Source: Candidatus Binataceae bacterium
Lineage (GTDB): Bacteria; Desulfobacterota; Binatia; Binatales; Binataceae
Direction: 5' to 3'
Length of the DNA: 43,875 nucleotides
NCBI GenBank assembly: GCA_030041155.1
Contig: JASHOJ010000085.1
Coordinates: 1-43,875 of the forward strand
The translations under genes and the position numbers were made by a program. This document shows positions 6,715 through 15,167 of this stretch, one piece after another (within the stretch, counting starts at the first letter, position 1; every line of letters starts with the position of its first letter). The notes under the pieces were generated by a model. The model saw only the letters and a list, made by a program, of their open reading frames with translations, was not told where the DNA came from and ran no database searches.

Positions 6715-6746
6715 TCCTCCCCCGCAACGAACCGCGGGGGAGGATT
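6694..6746. repeat. Right terminal inverted repeat of the DUF559 element
   Basis: Mirror copy of 6219-6272. The internal hairpin CCTCCCCCGC (6718-6727) with GCGGGGGAGG (6734-6743) is followed by ATTTTTA on the plus strand and looks like an intrinsic terminator for the DUF559 gene. The TAG stop of that gene (6712-6714) lies inside the repeat. Confidence 0.9.
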
Positions 6747-6792
6747 TTTAGACGTAGCTCGAAACGCGATCACGCAACGTGCGTCAAAGGCC

Positions 6793-6835
6793 CCTCTCCT
6801 GGCGCTTCGCGCCGTCCTCTCCCCGCCAGGAGAGG
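6793..6835. repeat. Second, distinct palindromic repeat
   Basis: CCTCTCCTGGCG (6793-6804) and its exact reverse complement CGCCAGGAGAGG (6824-6835) flank a 19-base centre; GGCGC-TTC-GCGCC (6801-6813) forms a smaller alternative hairpin. This C-rich palindrome is a different family from the DUF559 repeats but sits beside them. It resembles dispersed intergenic repeats (REP-like). A terminator function is not supported because no T-run follows. Confidence 0.65.
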
Positions 6836-6909
6836 ATAAGGTGGTGGCGATCACCTTGAACGTGAGAATCCCATAGGCTCTAGCTACGAAAACAGGTGCA
6901 GGAGCATAA

Positions 6910-7644
6910 ATGGTAGAGGTTCAGTTCATCGGGTCGGGAGACGCTTTCGGCAGCGGCGGCCGCTTTCAAACCTGCATCGCGCTTCGAGGCGCGGGCGAGA
7001 ATCTTCTCATCGACTGCGGAGCGTCGTCGCTTATCGCGATGAAGCGGCTAGGGATCGATCCTTCATCCATCTCCGCCATCGTTCTGACGCATCTTCACGG
7101 CGACCACTTCGCCGGTATCCCGCTGCTGATTCTCGATGGGCAATTTAATCGTCGCACCGCGCCGCTTAAGATCGCTGGACCGCCGGGAGTGCGCGAGCGG
7201 ATCGAGGCCGCGATGGAGGTGATGTTCCCGGGTTCAAGCAAGGTCGGACGGCGATTTTCGGTCGAGTACGTCGAACTCGCGGCGAGACAATCGACTCAAA
7301 TCGGCGCGGCGACGGTCACGGCTTTCGAGGTGAAACACGCAAGCGGCGCCACGCCATTTGCGGTTCGAGTTGCGTACGGAGCGAAGATCGTTGCGTACTC
7401 GGGCGACACCGAATGGACCTATACGCTTGCCGACGCGGCGAAGGATGCCGACCTCTTTATCGCGGAAGCCTACTATTTCGAGAAGCCGATAAAGTTTCAC
7501 CTGGATTTCCGCACCCTGGAGACGCATCGCGCCGAACTCGGATGCAAGCGGCTGATTTTGACTCATATGTCAGACGACATGCTGCGCCATCGCGAGGACG
7601 CGGCGGTCGAATGCGCGGACGACGGCAAAGTGATCACGTTGTAA
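6910..7644 (+). CDS. MBL-fold metallo-hydrolase, RNase Z-like group
   Basis: Metallo-beta-lactamase-fold hydrolase of 244 residues. The zinc motif THLHGDHFAG (near residues 60-69) is canonical, a later YSGDTEWT gives the bridging Asp, and LILTHMSDD supplies the last His. The arrangement is that of the RNase Z/phosphodiesterase-type branch, but the protein is shorter than RNase Z and the exosite is not evident, so it may act on small phosphodiesters or other esters. ATG 6910 has AGGAG 7 bases upstream. It stands alone between the two repeat clusters. Confidence 0.82.
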   Translation: MVEVQFIGSGDAFGSGGRFQTCIALRGAGENLLIDCGASSLIAMKRLGIDPSSISAIVLTHLHGDHFAGIPLLILDGQFNRRTAPLKIAGPPGVRERIEAAMEVMFPGSSKVGRRFSVEYVELAARQSTQIGAATVTAFEVKHASGATPFAVRVAYGAKIVAYSGDTEWTYTLADAAKDADLFIAEAYYFEKPIKFHLDFRTLETHRAELGCKRLILTHMSDDMLRHREDAAVECADDGKVITL

Positions 7645-7685
7645 GCATTATGTGAGGCGCCTGCGCGTCGCGTGATCGGAAAGAC

Positions 7686-7739
7686 AATCCTTCACCCCTC
7701 CTTAGTCCTCCCCCGCAACAAACGCGGGGGAGGTTTTTA
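7686..7739. repeat. Solo copy of the DUF559-element repeat
   Basis: Same orientation and nearly the same sequence as the right inverted repeat: CACCCCTCCTTAGTCCTCCC, then CGCAACAAACGCGGGGGAGG and a T-run. It has no associated gene. The hairpin with TTTTT could terminate transcripts of the MBL hydrolase gene that ends at 7644. Confidence 0.82.
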
Positions 7740-7743
7740 GAGA

Positions 7744-7816
7744 TTAGTCCTCTGTACAAGAAAACGCGGGCGAGGAATTTGAGGGAGACTTGATCCTGCC
7801 CCGCGGCGAGGAGGAA
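7744..7816. repeat. Decayed fragments of the same repeat family
   Basis: ATTAGTCCTC (7744-7753) followed by ACGCGGGCGAGGA keeps the order of the repeat but with several changes; then CCCCGCGGCGAGGAGGAATTTG near 7800 repeats the second half again. They appear to be degenerate tandem relics directly behind the solo copy. Alignment was by eye. Confidence 0.5.
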
Positions 7817-7892
7817 TTTGACGGAGAGTCCTTTGTCCTTGGCCCGAGCACTACCGCGAGCCCGTTTCTTACCGCTATCCTGTTCATCTTAG

Positions 7893-8582
7893 ATGCGCGC
7901 GTCAGCGATAATCGTGGCGGCCGGCAACGGCGCTCGGCTGGGCCGCGGAGAACCGAAGGCATTCATCCGGCTCCGCGGTCGTCCGATACTCGAATATTCG
8001 CTGGCGACGATGGCCGCGGTTACCGGAATCGATGAGATCGTCGTGGCGGTGCCAATCGGGATGGAAAGCGCCGCGCGCGCTTGTGCGGCCGCAGCGCGCG
8101 TTGTGGCGCCGGTCAAAATCACCGCGGGCGGAAGCGAGCGGCAGGACTCGGTCAGAATCGCGCTTGCGCTAACCAGCGCCGAAAACGAGCTGGTGATTAT
8201 CCACGACGCGGCGCGGCCGTTTGCGGCTGCGGCGCTGTTCGAGCGATGCCTCGAAGGCGCAGCGCGTCTGGGCAGCGCTATCGCGGCGATACCGGTGTCG
8301 GACACCCTAAAACAGGTTAAGGACGGGCGGGTTCAGGCAACCGTCACACGCGCGGGGCTATGGTGCGCGCAGACACCGCAGGCGTTTCGCCGCTCGATGA
8401 TTATCGAAGCGCATGCGCGGGCGAAGCGCGAGAAAATCGGTGCTACCGACGACGCCGATCTTGCCGAGCGAATGGGTATCGCGGTTGAGATCGTGGAAAG
8501 TCCGGGACCGAACCTGAAAATTACCACCGCGGCCGACTTCCAGTTGGCCGAGGCGATGGCCGCGGCACTCGCGCGCGCATAA
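7893..8582 (+). CDS. ispD: 2-C-methyl-D-erythritol 4-phosphate cytidylyltransferase
   Basis: Third step of the MEP isoprenoid pathway: joins MEP to CTP giving CDP-methylerythritol. The 229-residue product shows the N-terminal nucleotide loop AIIVAAGNGARLGRGEPKAF (residues 5-24) with the catalytic Arg/Lys, DAARPF (HDAARPF) at about 107-113, and TPQAFRR and TDDA further on, all diagnostic of IspD. Length is normal. It is followed after 3 bases by the pseudouridine synthase gene. ispF is not present next to it, as is common in other bacteria. Confidence 0.93.
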   Translation: MRASAIIVAAGNGARLGRGEPKAFIRLRGRPILEYSLATMAAVTGIDEIVVAVPIGMESAARACAAAARVVAPVKITAGGSERQDSVRIALALTSAENELVIIHDAARPFAAAALFERCLEGAARLGSAIAAIPVSDTLKQVKDGRVQATVTRAGLWCAQTPQAFRRSMIIEAHARAKREKIGATDDADLAERMGIAVEIVESPGPNLKITTAADFQLAEAMAAALARA

Positions 8583-8585
8583 TCC

Positions 8586-9599
8586 GTGATTGGTGAATCA
8601 ATTTTGCTCGCTGGAGAATCGGACGCGGGAATTCGGCTCGACGTCTTCATCTCAAGCCGGCTTGCGCCCGAGTGCTCGCGCTCGCGAGTCGCGCGTATGA
8701 TCAAGGCAGGCGTGGTGACGGTGAACGGCGCCGCGGCGCGGGCGTCGGCGGCGGTGCGCGCGGGCGATCGGATCGAGCTATTGCCGCAGACCGCCGCGAT
8801 GCAGGTGGAATTGGATGGCGCGGGCGCGGATGCGCCTGAAATCGACGTGCTTTACTCCGACGAAGAAATAATCGTGGTCAACAAAGCCGCAGGAGTGACG
8901 GTGCATCCGGCGGTAGGGCATCCCGACGGCACGCTGGTCGATGGACTTCTCGCGCGCTTTCCGGAATTGGCCATGATGGCGGAGCCGGATGGCGTTCTGC
9001 GGCCGGGAATTGTGCATCGGCTCGACAAGGAGACCTCGGGCGTGATGGTTGTGGCGCGCACGCCGTTCGCACGCGCGGCGCTGGCGGGCCAGTTCAAGGA
9101 TCGAAGCGTCAGAAAAACTTATCTGGCGGTGGTGCGCGGAATTGTCGCGAAGGACGCGATCACGATCGCGCGTCCGATCGGACGCCATCCGAGCGAGCGC
9201 AAGCGGATGTCGATCGCGTCGCACGCGCCGCGCGAGGCGGTAAGCAGGGTTCTGGTGCTGACGCGTTTTGGGGTTCGGGCGAAAGAGGACGCAGGCGCGA
9301 CGCTTGCCAGAGTGCGTCCGGAGACCGGCCGTACGCATCAGATTCGCGTGCATCTCGCTTCTATAGGGCATCCGATTGTTGGCGACAGCCTTTATGGAGG
9401 AGCGCGGCGGGCCGGGGAATTCAGCCGGCAGGCGCTCCACGCGCTTGCGCTGATGGTTGCGCATCCGCGAAGCGGCGCGGCGATGGAATTTATCGCGCCG
9501 CTGCCGGATGACTTCGCGCGGTATCTTGCCGCGCGCGGCGTCGCGTCGGATGGCGCGGCGATCCGCGCCTGGCTCGGCGCAAAAACGGCCGAATCATGA
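8586..9599 (+). CDS. RluA/RluD-family 23S rRNA pseudouridine synthase
   Basis: Converts uridines in rRNA to pseudouridine. An N-terminal S4 RNA-binding domain (residues ~15-75) is followed by the catalytic domain with the motif PGIVHRLDKETSGVMVVA, whose Asp is the nucleophile, then RTHQIRVHLASIGHPIVGDS near 245-264. The 337-residue length fits RluD. GTG 8586 lies 3 bases after ispD, indicating one transcript. The exact target position cannot be assigned from sequence, so I leave the symbol blank. Confidence 0.9.
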   Translation: MIGESILLAGESDAGIRLDVFISSRLAPECSRSRVARMIKAGVVTVNGAAARASAAVRAGDRIELLPQTAAMQVELDGAGADAPEIDVLYSDEEIIVVNKAAGVTVHPAVGHPDGTLVDGLLARFPELAMMAEPDGVLRPGIVHRLDKETSGVMVVARTPFARAALAGQFKDRSVRKTYLAVVRGIVAKDAITIARPIGRHPSERKRMSIASHAPREAVSRVLVLTRFGVRAKEDAGATLARVRPETGRTHQIRVHLASIGHPIVGDSLYGGARRAGEFSRQALHALALMVAHPRSGAAMEFIAPLPDDFARYLAARGVASDGAAIRAWLGAKTAES

Positions 9600-9643
9600 T
9601 CTCGCCAAACACAGCGATTTAACCCGGAAAATCCCGGATGCCG

Positions 9644-9672
9644 TTGACACACGCTAATCGGTTCAGTAGCGT
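9644..9672 (+). promoter_or_regulatory. Probable sigma-70-type promoter of rho
   Basis: TTGACA (9644-9649), 17-base spacer, TAGCGT (9667-9672). It lies in the 340-base stretch between the pseudouridine synthase stop and the rho start and would give a leader of about 260 bases. Confidence 0.6.
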
Positions 9673-9678
9673 CGAGGT

Positions 9679-9939
9679 TGAGCTTCCGCACCACGGACGC
9701 TGTGGCGGGGTGGAGGAGAACATACCCTTCGCCACCAGGCGGTCCCAATTTCGCGCACCCACGCATTTGTTCAGATTCCCGACCGCTTGGGGCAAGTGAA
9801 TCAACCCGGTATTCCGCGTGGCGGGATACCTGATCGATATAAGTTGCATTACCCCGCGGCGCCGCCGACAAGGGGCGCGCGGAATTTGACTATCGCAGAC
9901 AAACCCAAATAAGTGAGGCCCAGGTTGCGCGGAAGGCAT
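9679..9939 (+). promoter_or_regulatory. Long structured 5' leader of rho
   Basis: This untranslated stretch contains clear hairpins: GTGGCG (9702-9707) with CGCCAC (9730-9735), and a near-perfect 10-bp stem GGTATTCCGC (9808-9817) with GCGGGATACC (9821-9830) closed by a 3-base loop. No T-run follows, so neither is a standard intrinsic terminator. Known: rho is autogenously attenuated in its leader in Escherichia coli. Autoregulation here is inference. No match to a known riboswitch class was recognised. Confidence 0.5.
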
Positions 9940-11310
9940 ATGGCTAAGGGCAGAGGCGCAGCGCGCGAAAATCACAATCATCTGGATGATGTTTCCGCGC
10001 CGGTGCGCCAGGTTCAACCGCATCATACCGAGCCGCTGATCGTCATGACCGACGACGGCGTGCTCAATCTCAAGGCGCTCAAGAGCTCGCGGATAACCGA
10101 GCTGGCGGCGATGGCGCGCGATTTCAACGTCGAGAACGCGCCCAACATGCGCAAGCAGGAGATGATCTTTTCGATCCTGCAGGCGCAGGCCGCGCGCAAT
10201 GGATCGATCCTCGGCGAGGGAGTGCTGGAAATCCTGCCCGACGGCTTCGGCTTCCTGCGCGCGCCCGATTACAACTATCTGCCCGGCCCCGACGACATCT
10301 ACATCTCACCGAGCCAGATTCGGAAATTCAACCTGCGCACCGGCGACATTGTTTCCGGACTGATTCGCCCGCCCAAGGAGGGCGAGCGCTATTTCGCGCT
10401 CTTAAAGGTCGAGTCGATCAACTTCGAGGACCCGGAAAAAGCGCGCGACAAGATCCTGTTCGACAACCTGACCCCACTGTATCCGCAGGAGCGGATCAAG
10501 CTCGAGTACAATCACGAAGATCTGACCACCCGCATCATCGACCTGGTCGCGCCGATCGGGAAGGGGCAGCGCGGGCTTATCGTGGCGGCGCCGTTTACCG
10601 GCAAAACCATGATGCTGCAGGCGATCGCGAAGGCGATCGCGCATAACCATCCGGAGATCGTGTTGATCGTTCTGCTGGTCGATGAGCGGCCGGAAGAAGT
10701 CACCGACATGCTGCGCTCGGTGCAGGGCGAGGTGGTAAGCTCCACCTTCGACGAGCCTGCGACCCGCCACGTGCAGGTGGCGGAGATGGTGATCGAAAAG
10801 GCGCGGCGGCTGGTGGAGCACGGGCGCGACGTCGTGATCCTGCTCGATTCGATAACGAGGCTCGCGCGCGCCTACAACACCGTGGTGCCGCCGTCGGGCA
10901 AGATCCTGTCGGGCGGCGTCGATTCCAACGCGCTGCACAAGCCCAAGAAATTCTTCGGCGCGGCGCGCAACACCGAGGACGGCGGCAGCCTCACGATCAT
11001 CGCGACCGCACTGGTCGACACCGGCAGCCGGATGGACGAGGTCATCTTCGAGGAGTTCAAGGGCACCGGCAATCAGCAGGTCGCGCTGGATCGGCGACTG
11101 CTGGAAAAACGCGTCTTCCCGACTATCGATATCCAGCGATCGACCACCCGCAAGGAGGAGCTACTGCTCTCGCGCGGGACGCTCAACCGGATTTGGATTT
11201 TGCGCAAGCTCCTGTCGCAGTTGAACGCGGTCGAGGCGATGGAGTTTCTGATCGACAAGATGCAGGGGACCAAGACCAACGACGAATTCCTCGAATCGAT
11301 GAACGCGTAA
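9940..11310 (+). CDS. rho: Transcription termination factor Rho
   Basis: Hexameric RNA-dependent ATPase that ends transcription. The 456-residue product has the N-terminal helical domain ([18 protein letters not shown]), the primary RNA-binding cold-shock-like domain with DGFGFLR, the ATPase domain with [10 protein letters not shown] and [20 protein letters not shown], Walker B region [15 protein letters not shown], and the secondary-site Q/R loops. The Walker A region reads AAPFTGKT instead of the common APPKAGKT or APPRTGKT. The catalytic GKT is intact, but a Phe replaces the usual basic residue. ATG 9940 is preferred with GGAAGG just upstream; a GTG at 9913 would add nine residues. Confidence 0.96.
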   Translation: MAKGRGAARENHNHLDDVSAPVRQVQPHHTEPLIVMTDDGVLNLKALKSSRITELAAMARDFNVENAPNMRKQEMIFSILQAQAARNGSILGEGVLEILPDGFGFLRAPDYNYLPGPDDIYISPSQIRKFNLRTGDIVSGLIRPPKEGERYFALLKVESINFEDPEKARDKILFDNLTPLYPQERIKLEYNHEDLTTRIIDLVAPIGKGQRGLIVAAPFTGKTMMLQAIAKAIAHNHPEIVLIVLLVDERPEEVTDMLRSVQGEVVSSTFDEPATRHVQVAEMVIEKARRLVEHGRDVVILLDSITRLARAYNTVVPPSGKILSGGVDSNALHKPKKFFGAARNTEDGGSLTIIATALVDTGSRMDEVIFEEFKGTGNQQVALDRRLLEKRVFPTIDIQRSTTRKEELLLSRGTLNRIWILRKLLSQLNAVEAMEFLIDKMQGTKTNDEFLESMNA

Positions 11311-11382
11311 GCGGCGCAGGCTGTTCAGACTGACCGTTATCGGCCGCCGCTCTGGCGGCCTGTGGCGTCGCGGAACGCTGTT

Positions 11383-11411
11383 TTGACCGCGAAGGCATTA
11401 TCTATCATAAT
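11383..11411 (+). promoter_or_regulatory. Probable promoter of the rpsB operon
   Basis: TTGACC (11383-11388), 17-base spacer, CATAAT (11406-11411). It lies about 68 bases before the rpsB start and is the only good promoter-like pair in the rho-rpsB gap. A GGCCGCC/GGCGGCC hairpin at 11342-11360 lies just upstream and may mark the end of the rho transcript. Confidence 0.6.
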
Positions 11412-11478
11412 GAGGGATTGACCAAAGGCGGGCGGGCGCGGGGGCGGCAACCTCAACAGGATCAGAGAAGAAGAATAT

Positions 11479-12252
11479 ATGACTGAAATCAGCATGAAGC
11501 AGCTACTGGAGGCCGGCGTCCACTTCGGCCATCAGACCAGCCGCTGGAATCCGAAGATGAAGCCCTATATCTTCGGCGCGCGCAACGGAATCTACATAAT
11601 CGACCTGCAGCAGACGGTGCGGATGTTCCGCGCCACCTATGACTTCGTGCGCGACCTCGCCGCGCAAGGCGGGACGATCCTATTCGTCGGGACCAAGAAG
11701 CAGGCGCAGGATATCGTTAAGGAAGAAGCCGAGCGCTGCGGGATGTACTACGTCAATAACCGCTGGCTCGGCGGGATGCTGACGAATTTCCAGACTATTC
11801 GCGCCTCGATCGACCGGCTCAAGAAGCTGGAAGAGGTTCTTGCCGACCCCGAGATGGAACGCGCGCTCACCAAGCGCGAGATGAGCGACAACGCGCGCGA
11901 GCATGGCAAGCTGATGGCTACGCTTGCCGGGATCAAGAACATGCGCAAGCTGCCCGATGCGTTGTGGGTGATCGATACCAAGAAGGAAGATATCGCGGTC
12001 GCTGAGGCCAAGCGGCTCGGGATTCCGGTCGCGGCGGTGGTCGACACCAATTGCGACCCCGATGTGATTTCGTATCGGATTCCCGGCAATGACGACGCGA
12101 TCCGCGCGATCAAGCTGTTCACCGCCGCGATTGCGGACGCGGTTCTGGAAGGCAAGCAGCTCGCCGAAGAACAGAAGAAGGGGCAGGAAGACGGCGGTGG
12201 ACCCTCGGGCGACGGCGGCGGCGCGACGCCGGAATCGCCGGCGGCGGTTTGA
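11479..12252 (+). CDS. rpsB: 30S ribosomal protein S2
   Basis: Structural protein of the small subunit that helps dock S1. The 257-residue product opens with [20 protein letters not shown] and contains the S2 signatures [10 protein letters not shown] and [15 protein letters not shown], then [19 protein letters not shown]. The C-terminal tail (about residues 233-257) is Gly/Pro/Ala-rich low complexity. It is first in the rpsB-tsf-pyrH-frr-uppS-cdsA-rseP order common across bacteria. Confidence 0.97.
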   Translation: MTEISMKQLLEAGVHFGHQTSRWNPKMKPYIFGARNGIYIIDLQQTVRMFRATYDFVRDLAAQGGTILFVGTKKQAQDIVKEEAERCGMYYVNNRWLGGMLTNFQTIRASIDRLKKLEEVLADPEMERALTKREMSDNAREHGKLMATLAGIKNMRKLPDALWVIDTKKEDIAVAEAKRLGIPVAAVVDTNCDPDVISYRIPGNDDAIRAIKLFTAAIADAVLEGKQLAEEQKKGQEDGGGPSGDGGGATPESPAAV

Positions 12253-12344
12253 TGCGCGCGGTATCGATTCGCGAACCGGAAAGCAATTCGCATAAATTCA
12301 GGATTCCTGGCGTCAGCTAAAGAGACTTTTGGTATCAGCTAAAG

Positions 12345-12962
12345 ATGGAAGTGAACGCTTCAACCATTCGGGAACTGCGCGAGAAGACCGGCGCCGGCGT
12401 GATGGACTGCAAACGCGCCCTGGCCGAGACCGGTGGCGATTTCGAAAAAGCGAGCCTGTGGCTGCGCGAACAGGGGATGGCTCAGGCGGCCAAACGCGCC
12501 GAACAACGCAAAGCGTCGGAAGGATCGGTCGGAGCGTACATCCACGCCGGCGGCAAGCTCGGCGTGCTGGTGGAAGTCAACTGCGAGAGCGATTTCGTGG
12601 CGAAGACCGAGGATTTTCAGACTCTGGTCAAGGAAATCGCGATGCAGGTTGCGGCGGCAAGCCCGCGCGTGGTCCGGCGCGAGGATCTGGACGCGAGTAT
12701 CATCGAGCAGGAGCGGCAAATCTACGCGCAGCAGGCGGAGGCCTCGGGCAAACCGCGGGGCGTGATAGACAAAATTATCGACGGCAAGATCGAGAAGTTC
12801 TTCAAGGAAGTCTGCCTGATGGAGCAGAGCTATGTCCGCGACCCGAACCGCACGGTTGGCGACCTTATTCTCGAATACGGCTCGAAGCTCAAGGAAAAAA
12901 TTGACGTGCGCCGCTTCACCCGCTTTCAGCTCGGTGAAAATACCGACGGCAAGGGTGCCTGA
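12345..12962 (+). CDS. tsf: Elongation factor Ts, short form
   Basis: Nucleotide exchange factor for EF-Tu. The N-terminal UBA-like segment TIRELREKTGAGVMDCKRAL (5-24) and the EF-Ts signature GVLVEVNCESDFVAKTEDF are clear. At 205 residues it is the short, single-core form like that of Thermus, not the ~280-residue enterobacterial form. No strong ribosome-binding site precedes ATG 12345; instead an 11-base direct repeat TCAGCTAAAGA (12313-12323 and 12335-12345) ends on the start codon. Confidence 0.96.
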   Translation: MEVNASTIRELREKTGAGVMDCKRALAETGGDFEKASLWLREQGMAQAAKRAEQRKASEGSVGAYIHAGGKLGVLVEVNCESDFVAKTEDFQTLVKEIAMQVAAASPRVVRREDLDASIIEQERQIYAQQAEASGKPRGVIDKIIDGKIEKFFKEVCLMEQSYVRDPNRTVGDLILEYGSKLKEKIDVRRFTRFQLGENTDGKGA

Positions 12963-13010
12963 CCTGATCGAGTTCTGAAGCTATCGGGGCATTGACGGGA
13001 GACAACGCCC

Positions 13011-13766
13011 ATGGATGAGGTTGACAGCGCGAAGCGAACCGAGCCTCGGTTCGACCGCGTATTGCTTAAACTCTCCGGCGAAGCCCTGACCCGGGAAAAT
13101 CACAGCGGAATCGATCTCGATCTGCTGACGGAGATGGCGCTCGAGGTCAAGGACATCGCGGCGTTGAAGATCCAGCTCGCGATCGTGATTGGCGCCGGCA
13201 ATTTTATTCGCGGCACCGATTACGAGGCGCGCGGAATGGACCGCTCAACCGCGGACCAAATGGGGATGCTCGCCACAGTGATCAACGCGCTTGCGCTCCA
13301 GCACGCGCTCGAGCACGCCGGCGTCAGCACCCGGGTGCTGTCGGCGGTCACAATGCAGGCGATGGCCGAGCCTTATATCCGCCGCCGCGCAGTGCGCCAT
13401 CTGGAAAAAGGGCGGGTGGTGATTTTTGCGGCCGGCACCGGCAATCCGTACTTCACCACCGATACCGCCGCGAGCCTGCGCGCGCTGGAAATCGGCGCGC
13501 AGGTAATCCTTAAGGCGAGCCATCACGTGGACGGCGTGTACGATCGCGACCCGATGCGCGAGCCGGGCGCGCGGCGCTACGATCGCCTGAGCTACCTCGA
13601 GGTGCTGCAGAAAAATCTGAAAGTGATGGATTCGACGGCGATCTCGATGTGCATGGACAACAGCCTGCCGATCGTCGTCTTCAATTTGCGCAAGCCCGGG
13701 AATATAAGAAAAGCAGTGATGGGTGAGTCGATCGGCACCTGGGTCGGGAGCGCGAGCGCATCATGA
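13011..13766 (+). CDS. pyrH: Uridylate kinase
   Basis: Amino-acid-kinase-fold enzyme that phosphorylates UMP to UDP; hexameric, GTP-activated and UTP-inhibited in relatives. The 251-residue product contains [11 protein letters not shown] (residues 18-28), [29 protein letters not shown] and [13 protein letters not shown], which define PyrH. GGGAG precedes the ATG. The stop overlaps the frr start by four bases (ATGAG), implying translational coupling. Confidence 0.96.
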   Translation: MDEVDSAKRTEPRFDRVLLKLSGEALTRENHSGIDLDLLTEMALEVKDIAALKIQLAIVIGAGNFIRGTDYEARGMDRSTADQMGMLATVINALALQHALEHAGVSTRVLSAVTMQAMAEPYIRRRAVRHLEKGRVVIFAAGTGNPYFTTDTAASLRALEIGAQVILKASHHVDGVYDRDPMREPGARRYDRLSYLEVLQKNLKVMDSTAISMCMDNSLPIVVFNLRKPGNIRKAVMGESIGTWVGSASAS

Positions 13767-14329
13767 GCGGCGAAGTGGCGGAGGTAATCGATTTGGCGCG
13801 CAAGGAGATGGAAAAATCCGTCGACGCGTTCCGCCACGAGTTGGCGCGGGTCCGAACGGGACGCGCCTCGACCGCGCTGGTCGAGAACCTGCAAGTCAAC
13901 TATTACGGCGCCAAGACCCCGCTGCAAAAGCTCGCAGGACTTGCCGCGCCCGAGCCGCGGCTGATCGTAATCACACCGTATGACAAGGGTTCGATGCACG
14001 AGATCGAGAAGGCGATCCAGACCTCCGATCTGGGCCTGATGCCGATGAACGACGGCAAGGTAATCCGAATCCCGCTGCCGGAGCTGACCGAAGAACGGCG
14101 CAGGGAATTGGTGCGGCACGTTCGCAAAATTGCCGAGGAGTTCCGGGTCGGCGTCCGCAATCATCGCCGCGACGCAAACGACATGCTCAAGGAAATGCAC
14201 AAGGACAAGCAGATCGCCGACGACGAAGTGCGTGCCGCGGAAGCAAAGGTGCAGGCGTTCACCACCGAATTTATCGAGAAGCTGGACGGCGTGCTCACCT
14301 CAAAAGAATCCGAAATTATGGAGGTTTGA
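13763..14329 (+). CDS. frr: Ribosome recycling factor
   Basis: With EF-G and IF3 it splits post-termination ribosomes. The 188-residue, mostly helical product has the hallmark [19 protein letters not shown] and [20 protein letters not shown], followed by [19 protein letters not shown], the long three-helix bundle. Normal length. It overlaps pyrH by 4 bases and uppS by 4 bases. Confidence 0.96.
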   Translation: MSGEVAEVIDLARKEMEKSVDAFRHELARVRTGRASTALVENLQVNYYGAKTPLQKLAGLAAPEPRLIVITPYDKGSMHEIEKAIQTSDLGLMPMNDGKVIRIPLPELTEERRRELVRHVRKIAEEFRVGVRNHRRDANDMLKEMHKDKQIADDEVRAAEAKVQAFTTEFIEKLDGVLTSKESEIMEV

Positions 14330-15135
14330 GCGCCGTCCTCAAAGCGCCGGAATCGATCGTTCGCTCCCATCTTTCAGTGGCCATTTCACTCCCACTAAAC
14401 GATTTTCCCGAATTGTCATTGGATGCGTCGCGCCTGCCGCAGCACGTCGCGATCGTGATGGACGGAAACGGGCGCTGGGCGCGCAGGCGCGGGCTTGCCC
14501 GCAACGAAGGCCATCGCCGAGGCAAGGATTCGGTGCGCGCGGTGGTCGAGGCGGCGCGGGAACTGGGAATCCCCTACCTGACGCTGTTCGCGTTCTCGGC
14601 GGAGAATTGGGAGCGGCCGTCGATGGAGGTCGATTTCCTGATGCGGCTGTTCCATCGCTATCTGCTGACCGAGACCAAGCGCCTGATGAAGCGCGGCATC
14701 AGGATTCTTGCGCTCGGCGACACCGAGCGCCTGCCGCCTCGTCTCAGGCAGGTGCTCGCTGAGACGGTGGCGGCGACCAGGTTCAACAGCGACATGACGG
14801 TGGCGCTGGCGCTCTCTTATGGCGGCCGCCAGGACGTCGTGACCGCGATGCGCAAGATCGCGCAGCGTGTCGCGTCCGGCGAGCTTACTCCCGAGCAGAT
14901 CGATGCCTGCGTTATCGGGCAGTCGCTGACTACCGGCGGGCTTCCCGATCCCGACCTGTTAATCCGGACTTCGGGAGAGTTGCGAGTTTCAAATTTTTTC
15001 CTGTATCAGCTTGCTTACACCGAACTCTATTTCACCGACACTCTGTGGCCGGATTTTCGCGAGCGCGAGCTGCTCAGCGCGCTTGCGGCCTACCAGATGC
15101 GCGATCGGCGCTACGGAAACATCAGCCCCGGCTAA
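14326..15135 (+). CDS. uppS: cis-prenyltransferase (undecaprenyl diphosphate synthase)
   Basis: Makes the C55 lipid carrier for peptidoglycan and other envelope polymers from FPP and IPP. The product shows HVAIVMDGNGRWARRRGL (residues ~40-57) with the catalytic Asp and the P-loop, LTLFAFSAENWERP, and DLLIRTSGELRVSNFFLYQ, the IPP-binding Arg/Ser motif. TTG 14326 overlaps the frr stop but is very close to the GGAGG box. About 35 residues precede the conserved core, more than usual, so the true start may be further in. Confidence 0.93.
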   Translation: MSAVLKAPESIVRSHLSVAISLPLNDFPELSLDASRLPQHVAIVMDGNGRWARRRGLARNEGHRRGKDSVRAVVEAARELGIPYLTLFAFSAENWERPSMEVDFLMRLFHRYLLTETKRLMKRGIRILALGDTERLPPRLRQVLAETVAATRFNSDMTVALALSYGGRQDVVTAMRKIAQRVASGELTPEQIDACVIGQSLTTGGLPDPDLLIRTSGELRVSNFFLYQLAYTELYFTDTLWPDFRERELLSALAAYQMRDRRYGNISPG

Positions 15136-15167
15136 GCGGACCGCGGCTTTAGCAGGACTCGCCTAGC

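Larger units (their letters stand above)
6219..6746. mobile_element. ~0.53-kb element: DUF559 gene between 53-bp inverted repeats
   Basis: Two near-identical inverted repeats (6219-6272 and 6694-6746) bracket a single DUF559 nuclease-like gene. A third copy of the repeat stands alone at 7686-7738, with decayed fragments behind it, showing that the repeat multiplies without the gene. There is no transposase and no clear target-site duplication. Known: DUF559 genes in many genomes are embedded in such C-rich repeats. Mobility of this unit is inference. Confidence 0.7.
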
